Shown in pieces: positions 34,440 to 42,871 of a stretch of DNA of 64,000 nt (positions are counted from its first letter, which is position 1; every line of letters starts with the position of its first letter). The position numbers were made by a program, and so were the translations under genes. The notes beneath the pieces are model-generated. The model searched no databases, was not told where the DNA came from, and worked only from the letters and a program-made list of their open reading frames with translations. The stretch is taken from the NCBI RefSeq assembly GCF_014202425.1, contig NZ_JACHGT010000001.1, forward strand, positions 41,160-105,159, given 5' to 3'. The DNA is from Phytomonospora endophytica. Lineage in GTDB: Bacteria > Actinomycetota > Actinomycetes > Mycobacteriales > Micromonosporaceae.

Positions 34440-34981
34440 GGCTTCTTCCACTCCGAGGTCAGCACACCCCAGATCTGGCTGTCGTAGCGGGCGCCGTCGA
34501 ACGGCCACGACTCGCGCGTGGTCCCTTCGAGGGTCATGCCGAGCCGCTCGGCGACGGCTGCGCTCTTGGCGTTGTCGGCCCGGCAGTGCCACTCCGCCCG
34601 GTGCATGCCGCGCTCGCCGAAGGCCCAGTCGAGCAGTTCGCGGCAGGCGCGGGTGACCAGGCCGTTTCCTTCGGCGGCCGGTTCCAGCCAGCAGCCGATC
34701 TCGCAGACCCCGGTCTTGACCGACAGGCTGACGAACAGCACCCCGCCGACGAGGGTCCCGTCGCGCCAGATCCCGTACAGCCGGGCGGCGTCCTTGGCAC
34801 GGGCCTCGGCGTAGCGGGTCAGGGTGGCGCGGGCGCCGTCGACGCCTTCGGCGACGAAGGCCGCGCCGACCCACGGCCGGATCGACTCGCGGCAGCGGTC
34901 CAGGTTGGCGGCGAACTCCTCGGCGTGCCAGGGATCCAGCGTGCGCAGCTCGGCGTTCTCGGTGAGGGGGATGGCGAACAT
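34436..34981 (-). CDS. GNAT-family N-acetyltransferase, RimL-like
   Basis: The protein has 181 aa. The GNAT core is visible: GIWRDGTLVGGVLFVSL, then VCEIGCWLEPAAEGNGLVTRAC (the acetyl-CoA loop is an EGNG variant) and RAEWHCRADNAKSAAVAERLGM. It resembles RimJ/RimL protein or antibiotic acetyltransferases. The ATG at 34981 is chosen because GGGAG lies 5 nt upstream; a second ATG at 34993 lies inside the preceding spacer. It is divergent from a TetR gene with a dyad between them, so it is probably TetR-controlled. Confidence 0.9.
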   Translation of the reverse strand: MFAIPLTENAELRTLDPWHAEEFAANLDRCRESIRPWVGAAFVAEGVDGARATLTRYAEARAKDAARLYGIWRDGTLVGGVLFVSLSVKTGVCEIGCWLEPAAEGNGLVTRACRELLDWAFGERGMHRAEWHCRADNAKSAAVAERLGMTLEGTTRESWPFDGARYDSQIWGVLTSEWKKP

Positions 34982-34995
34982 GTGGGCTCCCATTC

Positions 34996-35019
34996 ACATA
35001 ACAAGTGTTTCGGTTATGT
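34996..35019. promoter_or_regulatory. TetR operator dyad between GNAT and TetR genes
   Basis: ACATAAC-N10-GTTATGT is a perfect inverted repeat in the 49-bp divergent gap. It is AT-rich relative to its surroundings and typical of TetR autoregulatory sites. TACCGT at 35019-35024 is a candidate -10 for the regulator gene. Confidence 0.65.
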
Positions 35020-35030
35020 ACCGTAGCAGC

Positions 35031-35651
35031 ATGCCACGACCGAGGGGAGATCACGAAGCCCGCCGCCGCGACCTCTCCGAGGCCGTCTGGCGCGTCCTCG
35101 CCGAGCACGGGTTCGGCGGGCTGACGATGCGGGCGGTCGCCGCCGAACTCAACGCCACGACCGGCCTGCTCACGCACTACTTCCCGACCAAGCGGGACCT
35201 GCTCGCCTACGCGCTGGAGCTGCTCGACACCCGCACCCAGGCACGGCCCCGGCGGGAACCGGGGGAGGGGATCGCCGCGATCCGCGCGGCCCTGCTCGAC
35301 ATCCTCCCGCTCACCCCGAAGGACGCCGCCGCCAACAAGACGTGGATCTCCTCGTGGGACGCGGCCCTGGGCGACGAGGGCCTCAGCGTCGACCACGCCG
35401 AGCGCTACGCCCGCAGCCGCAAACGGATGCGCGTGCTGGTCGAGGCGGCCCAGGCCCGCGGTGAGATCCGCGCGGGCGACCCCGGCCTGGTGTCGGAAGG
35501 CGCGCACGCCTTCGTGCTGGGACTGGTCGTGCAGGCCGTGTTCGACCCCGCCGCCTTCCCACCCGAGCGGCAGGTGGAACTGCTCGACGACTACCTCGCG
35601 GGCCTGGGCGGGGCCCCCGGCGGACCGGGAGCCCCACCGTCGGTCACTTGA
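35031..35651 (+). CDS. TetR-family transcriptional regulator
   Basis: The protein has 206 aa. The helix-turn-helix region is LTMRAVAAELNATTGLLTHYFPTKRDLLAY, with a helical ligand domain after it and a Gly/Pro-rich tail. The ATG at 35031 has no clear Shine-Dalgarno but lies 6 nt after TACCGT, so a leaderless mRNA is plausible. An upstream in-frame ATG at 35016 would lie inside the operator. It probably represses itself and the divergent acetyltransferase. Its 3' end overlaps that of the subtilase gene by 8 bp. Confidence 0.92.
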   Translation: MPRPRGDHEARRRDLSEAVWRVLAEHGFGGLTMRAVAAELNATTGLLTHYFPTKRDLLAYALELLDTRTQARPRREPGEGIAAIRAALLDILPLTPKDAAANKTWISSWDAALGDEGLSVDHAERYARSRKRMRVLVEAAQARGEIRAGDPGLVSEGAHAFVLGLVVQAVFDPAAFPPERQVELLDDYLAGLGGAPGGPGAPPSVT

Positions 35652-38600
35652 GGCCGTAGGAGCGGATGGTCTTCTGCGTGACGGAGTTGCCGTCGCCGTC
35701 GACGGCGGTGATCCGCGTCGAGACGAACTTCGCGCCCTTCGGGTGCGCCAGCAGGGCGGTCGCGTTGTCGCCGTTGCGCAGAAGCGGCACCGACTTCCAC
35801 GTCTTGCCGTCGTCGTAGGACACCTCGAAGGTCAGCTTCCTGGTGCGCACGTCGGCGACCTCGTCGGTGCGGGACACGTCGAGGTTCACGACCTGCACCT
35901 TCTTGGCGGGCGCGTACCCGTTGACGACGCACTCCGAACCGACGCGCACGTTCAGGATCGGCAGCAGCGCGAACTCGCCCGAGGGCGGTTCACTGTGGAA
36001 CGTCCACTTGGCGCTCGACGCGGTGCCGATGACCGAGTAGTCGTTGACCCGCGTGGTGTCGCAGCTGAACGTGAACGTGCCCGAGGCGCCCGCGGGAAGC
36101 GGACCGACCCGCCAGCACGGTCCGCCCGAGTCGAGCGGGATCTCCTCGCCGCCGAAGGTCAGCGACGACGAACCGCTGACCGTGTCGCCCTTGGCGTCCA
36201 TGATCCGCAGCTCGGGATTGCTCCCGTCGTACATGGCGGGCAGCAGCCAGATCTCGTCACCGGTGCGAGAGGCGCCGACCGGGCCGACGCCCAGCGGTGC
36301 CTGGCCCCAGACGACCGACTTGACCGTCCCGGCGGTGCGGACCGGGTCGTACTGTGCGAACTCGTAGCGGCTCGGCTTCTCACCGAGCTGGAACGTGCCC
36401 GTCCACGTCGCCGGGGTGAAGTACTCCGTGCGGCGGCTCGGGACGGTGATGTCCGGCTCGTCGATCGAGTAGAAGATCTCCTCGCCCCAGACCCAGTCGA
36501 CCCGGCGGCCGGTCGTGGCGACGCCCTGGCTGTGGTAGACGGCGTCTTCACGGGCCAGTTCACCGTTGTGCGCGGTGAAGGTGGTGCGGCCGGGCATGTC
36601 CCCGGTCCTGGTGAAGAACAACGAGTAGGAGTACGGCGCGGCCGCACCCTTCGGGCTGCCCAGGGTCACCGCGTGGACCAGATCGACGACGCTGCCCGGG
36701 TCGGCGTTGGGGACCGAGTAGGACGGTGTGCCGTTCCAGGCGAGCTGGTTGAAGCCGAAGAGGTGCTCGCCGGCGGCGGACTTGCTGGTGACCATCTCCA
36801 TGGTCGCGGCGTGGACGGCATCGGCGGCGTCGACCGCGACATCGATGAGCTCGCCGGGACGCAGGTCCATGGCGAAGTCGACGTCGGCTCCGGCGATCGT
36901 GACGTCGTCGGCGAAGTCCGTCATGGACGGGGAGTCCCCGCCTTCCCTGACGGCGCCGAGTACCTGATAGCGACCCGGAGCGACACGGATGGTGCCCTTG
37001 CCGTTCTCGTCGAGGTCGACGATGTCCCACGAGCGGGCGTCGAGACCGACGACGAAGACGAGGCGGCCGCCGAACATGTCGGGCGCGATCGGCCCGCCGG
37101 CCCGGGTGGTGACGTTGATGTTCAGGTCGTAGACCTCGGGTTCCAGGACGGCGCCGAGCGCGGTCCGCACCGAGACGCCGTCGGCGGTCGCGGTGAGGAA
37201 GGAGCCGTAGGCACCGGCCGTGCCGCCGGTGACCTTCGCCGACACCTTGACGGTCGCGGTGCCGTGCGCCGGAACCGTCACCTTAGGACTGCCCACGGTG
37301 AACATCGCGTCGCCGGCCAGGGTGAGCGTCAGCTCGACGTCGGCGCCGGAGTCGTTGCGGTAGGTCACCTCGCGCGCCGCGGGGTCCTGCGCGTAGGGGT
37401 ACTCGAACGTGCCGAAGCTGACGCTGCCCGCGACGGGTGTGACAGTCGCCGACACCGCCTTGGCGTCGACCCGCCCGGCGCCCTGCTGGAAGACCGACAG
37501 GCCGTCGAGCCCCTTGGACGCGCCCATCAGCGCGGCCTTGAGACGGTCGGCGGTCCAGTCGGGGTGCGCCTGCTTGAGCAGCGCGACGGCACCGGTGGTG
37601 TGCGGTGCGGCCATGGACGTGCCGTCGGCGGTGGTGTAGTTCGCGTCGACGGGAGTGCCCATCGCCGTGCCCTTCGCGCGGGCGGCGGTGATGGAGCTGC
37701 CGGGCGCGGTGATGTCGGGCTTGACGGCGCCGTCGCCGTAACGCGGGCCCTGGCTGGAGAACTCGGACAGCGCGTCCTGCTTGGTGACGCTGCCGACGGT
37801 CAGCGCGCGGTCGGCGGTGCCGGGAGCGCTCACGCACGTGGCGCAGCCGTCGTTGCCCGCCGAGATGACGACCAGCATCCCACTGCTCTCGGTGATCTCG
37901 TTGACGGCGAGGGACAGCGGGTCCGTGCCGTCGCTCGGGCCGCCGCCGAGGGACATGTTCGCCACGGCGGCGCCGTTGTCGGCGGCCCACTGGAGGCCTT
38001 CGATGATCGCGGTCTCGGGGCATTCGCCGGCGTCGGTGCAGACCTTGCCGATCAGCAGATCCGCGTCGGGCGCAACGCCCTTGTACCTGCCGGACGACGC
38101 GGCGCCGGAACCGGCCACAGTGGATGCCACGTGGGTGCCGTGTCCGTACCCGTCGAGCACCTCGGGGGAGGTGCCCGTGAAGTCCTTGGCCCCCTTCACC
38201 CGTCCGGACAGGTCGGGGTGCGTCGGGTCGTAACCGCCGTCGAGGATCGCCACGGTCACGCCTTCGCCGGTGTAACCGGCCTCCCAGGCCGCCGGGGCGC
38301 CGATCTGCGGCACCGACTCGGCGAGCGTGAAGTGCGCCTTGCCGTCGAGCCACAGGCGATCCACGCGGCCGTCGGCCACCCGGTCCCACAGCTTGCCGGA
38401 CGCCGACATGGCGTCGAACGCGCCGGGCTCGTCGCGCACGATGACCGGGAGCGCCCCGGTGTCGGCGAAGCCGTCGGCGATCAGGTCGGTGACGTCGAAC
38501 AGGCGCTTGTCGACGACACCCTCGTCGAGCAGGCGCAGGGCGTCGGTGGGGACGACGTAGCGGTCGCCGCCTTCGACGTAGGTCACATGCGTGACCCCCT

Positions 38601-38814
38601 CGCGGCCCGGACCGGGCAGGAAGCCGGTGCGCCCATCGGGCGCGACCAGGACCGAGTCGCCGGTGACCAGTGCGATCTCACGGGTCTGGCCGTCGGTGGC
38701 CAGTACGGGACCGGGGGAGGCGGGCGGCGAACCCGCCGCGGCCTGAGCGGGAGCACCGCTCAGCAGCAGCGCGGCCACGCCCGCGAACAACAGGGAAGGA
38801 TGGTGGGATCTCAC
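35644..38814 (-). CDS. Secreted subtilisin-like (S8) serine peptidase
   Basis: The protein has 1056 aa. A Sec signal peptide (about 1-27, ending AQA) precedes a propeptide-like region of about 140 aa. The S8 domain has Asp in VAILDGGYDPTHPDLSG (near 191), His in GYGHGTHVASTVAGSG (near 226), Asn in ISAGNDGCATC and Ser in DGTSMAAPHTTGAVAL (near 399). About 550 residues of beta-rich C-terminal domains follow, with a Cys pair. The GTG start has GGAG 6 nt upstream and gives the signal peptide. It is exported and calcium-dependent by family analogy. A paralogue of the same layout lies at 54795. Confidence 0.95.
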   Translation of the reverse strand: MRSHHPSLLFAGVAALLLSGAPAQAAAGSPPASPGPVLATDGQTREIALVTGDSVLVAPDGRTGFLPGPGREGVTHVTYVEGGDRYVVPTDALRLLDEGVVDKRLFDVTDLIADGFADTGALPVIVRDEPGAFDAMSASGKLWDRVADGRVDRLWLDGKAHFTLAESVPQIGAPAAWEAGYTGEGVTVAILDGGYDPTHPDLSGRVKGAKDFTGTSPEVLDGYGHGTHVASTVAGSGAASSGRYKGVAPDADLLIGKVCTDAGECPETAIIEGLQWAADNGAAVANMSLGGGPSDGTDPLSLAVNEITESSGMLVVISAGNDGCATCVSAPGTADRALTVGSVTKQDALSEFSSQGPRYGDGAVKPDITAPGSSITAARAKGTAMGTPVDANYTTADGTSMAAPHTTGAVALLKQAHPDWTADRLKAALMGASKGLDGLSVFQQGAGRVDAKAVSATVTPVAGSVSFGTFEYPYAQDPAAREVTYRNDSGADVELTLTLAGDAMFTVGSPKVTVPAHGTATVKVSAKVTGGTAGAYGSFLTATADGVSVRTALGAVLEPEVYDLNINVTTRAGGPIAPDMFGGRLVFVVGLDARSWDIVDLDENGKGTIRVAPGRYQVLGAVREGGDSPSMTDFADDVTIAGADVDFAMDLRPGELIDVAVDAADAVHAATMEMVTSKSAAGEHLFGFNQLAWNGTPSYSVPNADPGSVVDLVHAVTLGSPKGAAAPYSYSLFFTRTGDMPGRTTFTAHNGELAREDAVYHSQGVATTGRRVDWVWGEEIFYSIDEPDITVPSRRTEYFTPATWTGTFQLGEKPSRYEFAQYDPVRTAGTVKSVVWGQAPLGVGPVGASRTGDEIWLLPAMYDGSNPELRIMDAKGDTVSGSSSLTFGGEEIPLDSGGPCWRVGPLPAGASGTFTFSCDTTRVNDYSVIGTASSAKWTFHSEPPSGEFALLPILNVRVGSECVVNGYAPAKKVQVVNLDVSRTDEVADVRTRKLTFEVSYDDGKTWKSVPLLRNGDNATALLAHPKGAKFVSTRITAVDGDGNSVTQKTIRSYGLK

Positions 38815-38916
38815 CCGAACTCCAATGCGTCTCTTATGGACGGAGGGTCTTCCGATGGGAGGACGACTCGGGACGGGGGCGGGGTTGCGCGGATCGTCAA
38901 GATTCACTCAAGGTCC

Positions 38917-38962
38917 GTGCGGCCGCACCGAGGCACCCTGAACGTGCGGCACGTAGCCGCAC
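38917..38962. promoter_or_regulatory. Paired GC dyads upstream of TPR gene
   Basis: GTGCGGCCGCAC (38917-38928) is a perfect 12-bp palindrome. GTGCGGC-ACGTA-GCCGCAC (38944-38962) is a perfect 7-5-7 dyad with the same half-site. Both lie in the 180-bp gap between the divergent subtilase and TPR genes. They are candidate operators for a dimeric regulator. Confidence 0.45.
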
Positions 38963-38994
38963 CGCGGTCGACACGCACCCGAGGAGCCCCGGCC

Positions 38995-41487
38995 ATGCCC
39001 GCCCACAACCCAGCGCCCGCAACGGAACTGCAGGCCGCGCAAGCGGTCAACGCCGAGATCGCCGCCGGCCGCGAACCCACGCCCGAGGACACCGAGGTCT
39101 TCGCGCGGCTCGTCGGACGACTCATGCGCACCGACGACTACGACGACGCCTTCACCTGGTGCACAAGGGAACTGGCGACCCTGCGCCAACTCCTCGACAA
39201 CGGGCGCGACGTGCACAGCCGCTACGCCAAGGCACTCGGCCGGCACGCCGCCCTCCTCAACGGCTTCGAACGCCACGAGGAATCCCTCCAGTCGAGCGAG
39301 CAGGCCGTGCTGCTCCAGCAGGTTCTCTGGCGCACCGACCGCGACGAGGCCCTGCCCCTCGCCGACAGCCTCCTCACCCGGCAGACGTCCCTGCGCGAAC
39401 TACGCCGCTACGACGAGGCCCTCCGCGTCTGCCACCAGGCCGTCACCATCCACAGAGGACTCGACCACCGCACCCGGCACCCCGACCCCGTCCGGCTCAC
39501 CCTCGCCCACCGCGAACTCGCCCGCCTGCTGTCGCTCACCGGCGCCGACTACGCCCTCAAAGCCTTCGCCTACGTCGTCGGACGCCTCGAAGACCACGCC
39601 CGGCACGATCCCGCCCTGCGCACCGAACTCGCCGAGACCCTCAACCTCCAGCTCGTCGCCATGGACTCCGCCGGCGAGAGCCCCACGACACTCCTGACGC
39701 GATCCGAACGCCTGCTCCGCCTCGAAGAGGAACTCGCCGACGAGGCCCCCGGCACACGCCTCACCCAACTCGCCCAAGCCCTGCACAACCACGCCACGCA
39801 ACTCTCCGCCGTCGGCCGCGACCGCGACGCCGTCGAACACAGCGCACGCGCCGTCGCCATGTACATCCGGCTCACCGCGAGCGAACGCGAGCTCCCGCAA
39901 CACCTCGCCGGCTACGCCGACACCCTCGACCTGCACGCCGGCCGCCTCGCCGCACTCGGCCGCGTCGAGCAGGCCCTCGACTTCTCCACCGAGGCCCTCG
40001 ACGCCTACGACACGCTCCTCGACGACGACCGCGGACTCACGCTCGCCGCAGCGGCCGCGGCACGGGAGAACCACGCCTGCCTGCTGGAGTCCCTGGAGCG
40101 CTTCGACGAGGCGGCCGAGCATTCGACGCGCGCGATCGTGATGCTGGAGGAACTGACCGCCGACGGCTACCCGCGCGACCGGGCGAACCTCGCCACCGCG
40201 CTGTCCAACCTCGCCAACCGCCTCATGTTCGCCGAGCGCGTGCCCGAGGCCTTCACCGCCGCCGAACGCGCGCTGCGGATCCGCGAGGACATGGCCGTCG
40301 GCGCCGCGCCCGAACGCCGCGCCGACCTCGGCGTCTCGCTGCTGAACCTCGCGAAGCTCCTCGCCGACCATGGCGACCGCGGTCTGGGGATCTCCTACTC
40401 GTCGCGGTCCATCGCCGTGCTCGAAGAACTCGACGACGCCGCCTACCTCCCGCTGCTGGCGCAGGCGCGGCACAACCACGCGCAGTACCTCGCCGAGATC
40501 GGCCGCCACGAGGAGGCCGCCGCCTGCATCGGTGCAGCCGTCAGCCTCCGCGAGATCCTCGGCGACGCCGACGATCTGGCCGACTCCCTGCACGACGCGA
40601 TCCGCTTCCACCGCGACGCGGGCCTGCGCGACCAGGCGACGGCCCACGCCGAGCGCCGCGAAGAACTCCTGGCCGACGACCCGGAACGCCTGCCAGAACT
40701 GGTCGAGGACCGCCTCACCCTCGCCGAACTCCACACCGACGCCGGCCACCGCCGCGCCGCCGTCGCCGTCGCCCGTCGTGCCGTCGAAGCGGCGTCGCGC
40801 CACGCCGTCGACGCCTCCGCCGATCCGGCCGACGAGGAGCTTCTGGAGTGCGCGCTGTCGGGGCTGGCGCGCGCCCTGCGGACGGTCGCCCCCGATGAGG
40901 CCTGCGAAGTCGCCGCCTCCTGCCTGTGGATCGCCGAAGAACGCGGCGACCCCTACGGACTTGCCCACGCGCTGGACAACTACGCCGATGCCCTCCACCA
41001 CGCCGGCCGCCACGACGAAGGGCTCGCCCACTCCACCCGAGCGCTGTCGCTCTGGCAGGACCTCGGCGACGTCGCCGACCTCGCCTCCTGCCACACCGTC
41101 CGCGCCGCCACCCTCGCCGCCCTGCGCCGCTACTCCGAGGCCCTCGACGCCGCCACCCGAGCCGTCGACCTCCTCCGCACCACCGACTCACCCGGAGACC
41201 TCGCCCAAGCCCTCCACGAACAGGCCAGACGCCTCCACGACACGGGCCGCCGCGCCGAAGCCATCCTCGCCGCCCAGGAAGCCCTACGCCACTTCGAGAC
41301 GGCCCTTCCGCCGCACCACCCCGACCTGGCCGCCGCCCTCCTCACCGCCGCCCACGTCGACCACCCCGACGCCAAGTCCCTCGCCGCCCGCGCCGTCACC
41401 GCCTACGAAGCCGCCGAGGACGTCGACCCCGGCCTCCACACCCGAGCGTTGGACGAGGCGCGCAGGACGCTCGGGCGGCTGCGTTGA
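38995..41487 (+). CDS. Large TPR-repeat protein
   Basis: The protein has 830 aa, soluble, built almost wholly of helical hairpins with TPR spacing (for example RRYDEALRVCHQAVTIHRGL, GRVEQALDFSTEALDAYDTL, GRHEEAAACIGAAVSLREIL). No catalytic domain is visible. The ATG has GAGGAG upstream. An uninterrupted open frame continues 3.5 kb upstream, but it only runs antisense through the subtilase gene. The function is presumably protein-protein scaffolding or sensing. It is divergent from the subtilase. Confidence 0.88.
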   Translation: MPAHNPAPATELQAAQAVNAEIAAGREPTPEDTEVFARLVGRLMRTDDYDDAFTWCTRELATLRQLLDNGRDVHSRYAKALGRHAALLNGFERHEESLQSSEQAVLLQQVLWRTDRDEALPLADSLLTRQTSLRELRRYDEALRVCHQAVTIHRGLDHRTRHPDPVRLTLAHRELARLLSLTGADYALKAFAYVVGRLEDHARHDPALRTELAETLNLQLVAMDSAGESPTTLLTRSERLLRLEEELADEAPGTRLTQLAQALHNHATQLSAVGRDRDAVEHSARAVAMYIRLTASERELPQHLAGYADTLDLHAGRLAALGRVEQALDFSTEALDAYDTLLDDDRGLTLAAAAAARENHACLLESLERFDEAAEHSTRAIVMLEELTADGYPRDRANLATALSNLANRLMFAERVPEAFTAAERALRIREDMAVGAAPERRADLGVSLLNLAKLLADHGDRGLGISYSSRSIAVLEELDDAAYLPLLAQARHNHAQYLAEIGRHEEAAACIGAAVSLREILGDADDLADSLHDAIRFHRDAGLRDQATAHAERREELLADDPERLPELVEDRLTLAELHTDAGHRRAAVAVARRAVEAASRHAVDASADPADEELLECALSGLARALRTVAPDEACEVAASCLWIAEERGDPYGLAHALDNYADALHHAGRHDEGLAHSTRALSLWQDLGDVADLASCHTVRAATLAALRRYSEALDAATRAVDLLRTTDSPGDLAQALHEQARRLHDTGRRAEAILAAQEALRHFETALPPHHPDLAAALLTAAHVDHPDAKSLAARAVTAYEAAEDVDPGLHTRALDEARRTLGRLR

Positions 41488-41499
41488 CGCTGGGCTCAA

Positions 41500-41860
41500 T
41501 ACCTGGACGGGCACGGGACGACGCGAGGCTGTCGCCCAGGGGCCAGGAAAGAGACGTGTCCGATGTGGACTGACGCGAGGCTGACGCCGACGCGGCGGCG
41601 AGCCTGTCCATCAGCGGCCGCTTCCCGATGACCTCGAAACCATTGGTTCCCAAGGGATCCGGTGGGACCCGCCGTAGGGCCATCCCGAAGGTCGCGCCCC
41701 TCTGCGACAGCCGGAAGCACTCGCTGATGAGCCGGTCCGTGCAGTCGCGGGCCAGGCTCGGGTCAGGCGGGGTTTCGATCGAGATCCGGGCCTTCGACCG
41801 TGCAGTGGGGCGCGAGCCTTCTTTTCGGGAGATGGCACGCGTTACCGGCGACGGGGCAAG
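41500..41860 (-). pseudogene. Possible gene remnant, unknown
   Basis: One minus-strand frame from about 41855 to 41590 has strongly G/C-biased third positions (I counted about 86% over 72 codons) and protein-like composition (ARISIETPPDPSLARDC, then TDRLISECFRLSQRGATFG). It has no ATG, GTG or TTG start until an ATG at 41683. Downstream it runs into an unlikely antisense of the TPR gene or needs a frame change. I read it as the decayed end of a lost gene between the TPR gene and the island. The rest of the 440-bp gap has no other gene. Confidence 0.3.
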
Positions 41861-41884
41861 GGAAGTACGCAGCGGGCGGGAAAG

Positions 41885-41921
41885 ACCGGCGTACCGGCAC
41901 GAGATCGTCCGGTACGCCGGT
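41885..41921 (-). terminator. Terminator of the oxidase/reductase operon
   Basis: A 13-bp perfect stem, ACCGGCGTACCGG / CCGGTACGCCGGT, with an 11-nt loop lies 9 bp past the stop at 41930. On the minus strand it is followed by CTTTCCC. It closes the three-gene unit. Confidence 0.8.
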
Positions 41922-41929
41922 TCGAGGCC

Positions 41930-42871
41930 CTACTCCGAGCGGAGTGGCCGGGTGAGCGTGTTGACAGGGGTGCCCCTGAGGTAGCTGGTCAGGTTCTCGT
42001 GGATCTCGACCAGGTTCGCTTCTCGGGCGATGTCGGTGTACCAGGCGGTGCCGGGGCTGAGGACGACGTTGTCGAGCCTCCGGAGTTCGTCGGCGCCCTT
42101 CTCGGCTACGGCGTTGAGAGCGGCTCCGCTGAGTGTCCCGTCGCCCAGTGCGCGCGCCAGGGCGGGTTGGTCGATCAGATCGGCGCTGCAGGTGTTGACC
42201 AGTAGCGCCGAGGGGCGCAGGAGCGAAAGCCGTTCCGCGCTGAGGATGCCCCGGGTGTCCGTGGTCAGCGGTACGTGCAGCGACAGGACGTCGCTCCGGC
42301 GGAGCAGCTGTTCGAGAGGTACGACCCTGAGGCCCGAGGTCGCCTTCCCGGATCGGTTCGTGGCGATAACGTCCATGCCGAAACCCATGGCGATCCCGGC
42401 GACGGCCGTGGCGATGCGCCCTGCGCCGAGTAGGCCCAGGGTCATACCGCGCAGTTCGCGGCTGAGGAACGCGCCGACGAGCCCGCCCGCGCCGAGCCGG
42501 GCGGCGGCATCCGCGGCCGGCAGTTGCCGGACGAGGGCGAGCAGGAGTCCGAAGACGTGCTCGGCTACCGCCTGGCAGCAGTAGGTCGGGCAGTGCGCGA
42601 CGGTGATGCCCGCGGCCTCGGCCGCCGCCAGGTCCACGATGTGGTGCCCTGTGGTCGCGAGTGTCAGATACCTGAGACGGGTGACCCGGTGCAGCAGTTG
42701 TGACGGCAGCGGCGTCGATTCCACAATGGCCAGGTCGGCACCGCTGAGTCGATGGAGCAGGGTCGTGGGTTCGGGCCGGTCGGTGAAGACTTCGAACTCG
42801 CCGAGCGCCGCGAACCGTTCGTGCCACCTCTCGGGCAGGTAGGTGGGGCGTTCCGCGTAGACGATGCGCAT
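41930..42871 (-). CDS. D-2-hydroxyacid-dehydrogenase-fold reductase lacking catalytic Arg/His (imine reductase?)
   Basis: The protein has 313 aa. The fold is clear: VAEHVFGLLLALVRQLP, NAD-binding LGLLGAGRIATAV (G149-A154) and DVLSLHVPLTTDTRGIL. The catalytic triad is not. The segment normally NTARG is NTCSA (Ser229 where Arg is expected), and the usual TPHIAG is SPGTAW (Gly274 where the acid-base His is expected). It should still bind NAD(P)H but is unlikely to be a 2-hydroxyacid dehydrogenase. It is coupled (TGATG) to an arginine-oxidase-like PLP enzyme. I infer an imine (ketimine) reductase, as Ind5 is to Ind4 in indolmycin biosynthesis. Confidence 0.88.
   Translation of the reverse strand: MRIVYAERPTYLPERWHERFAALGEFEVFTDRPEPTTLLHRLSGADLAIVESTPLPSQLLHRVTRLRYLTLATTGHHIVDLAAAEAAGITVAHCPTYCCQAVAEHVFGLLLALVRQLPAADAAARLGAGGLVGAFLSRELRGMTLGLLGAGRIATAVAGIAMGFGMDVIATNRSGKATSGLRVVPLEQLLRRSDVLSLHVPLTTDTRGILSAERLSLLRPSALLVNTCSADLIDQPALARALGDGTLSGAALNAVAEKGADELRRLDNVVLSPGTAWYTDIAREANLVEIHENLTSYLRGTPVNTLTRPLRSE

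Noticed and set aside
35461-38994. A 2008-codon plus-strand open frame that joins the TPR protein to sequence opposite the subtilase
   Set aside because: The upstream half is antisense to a clear subtilase gene and exists because high-GC genes leave open frames on the other strand. The TPR gene has its own start with GAGGAG at 38995.
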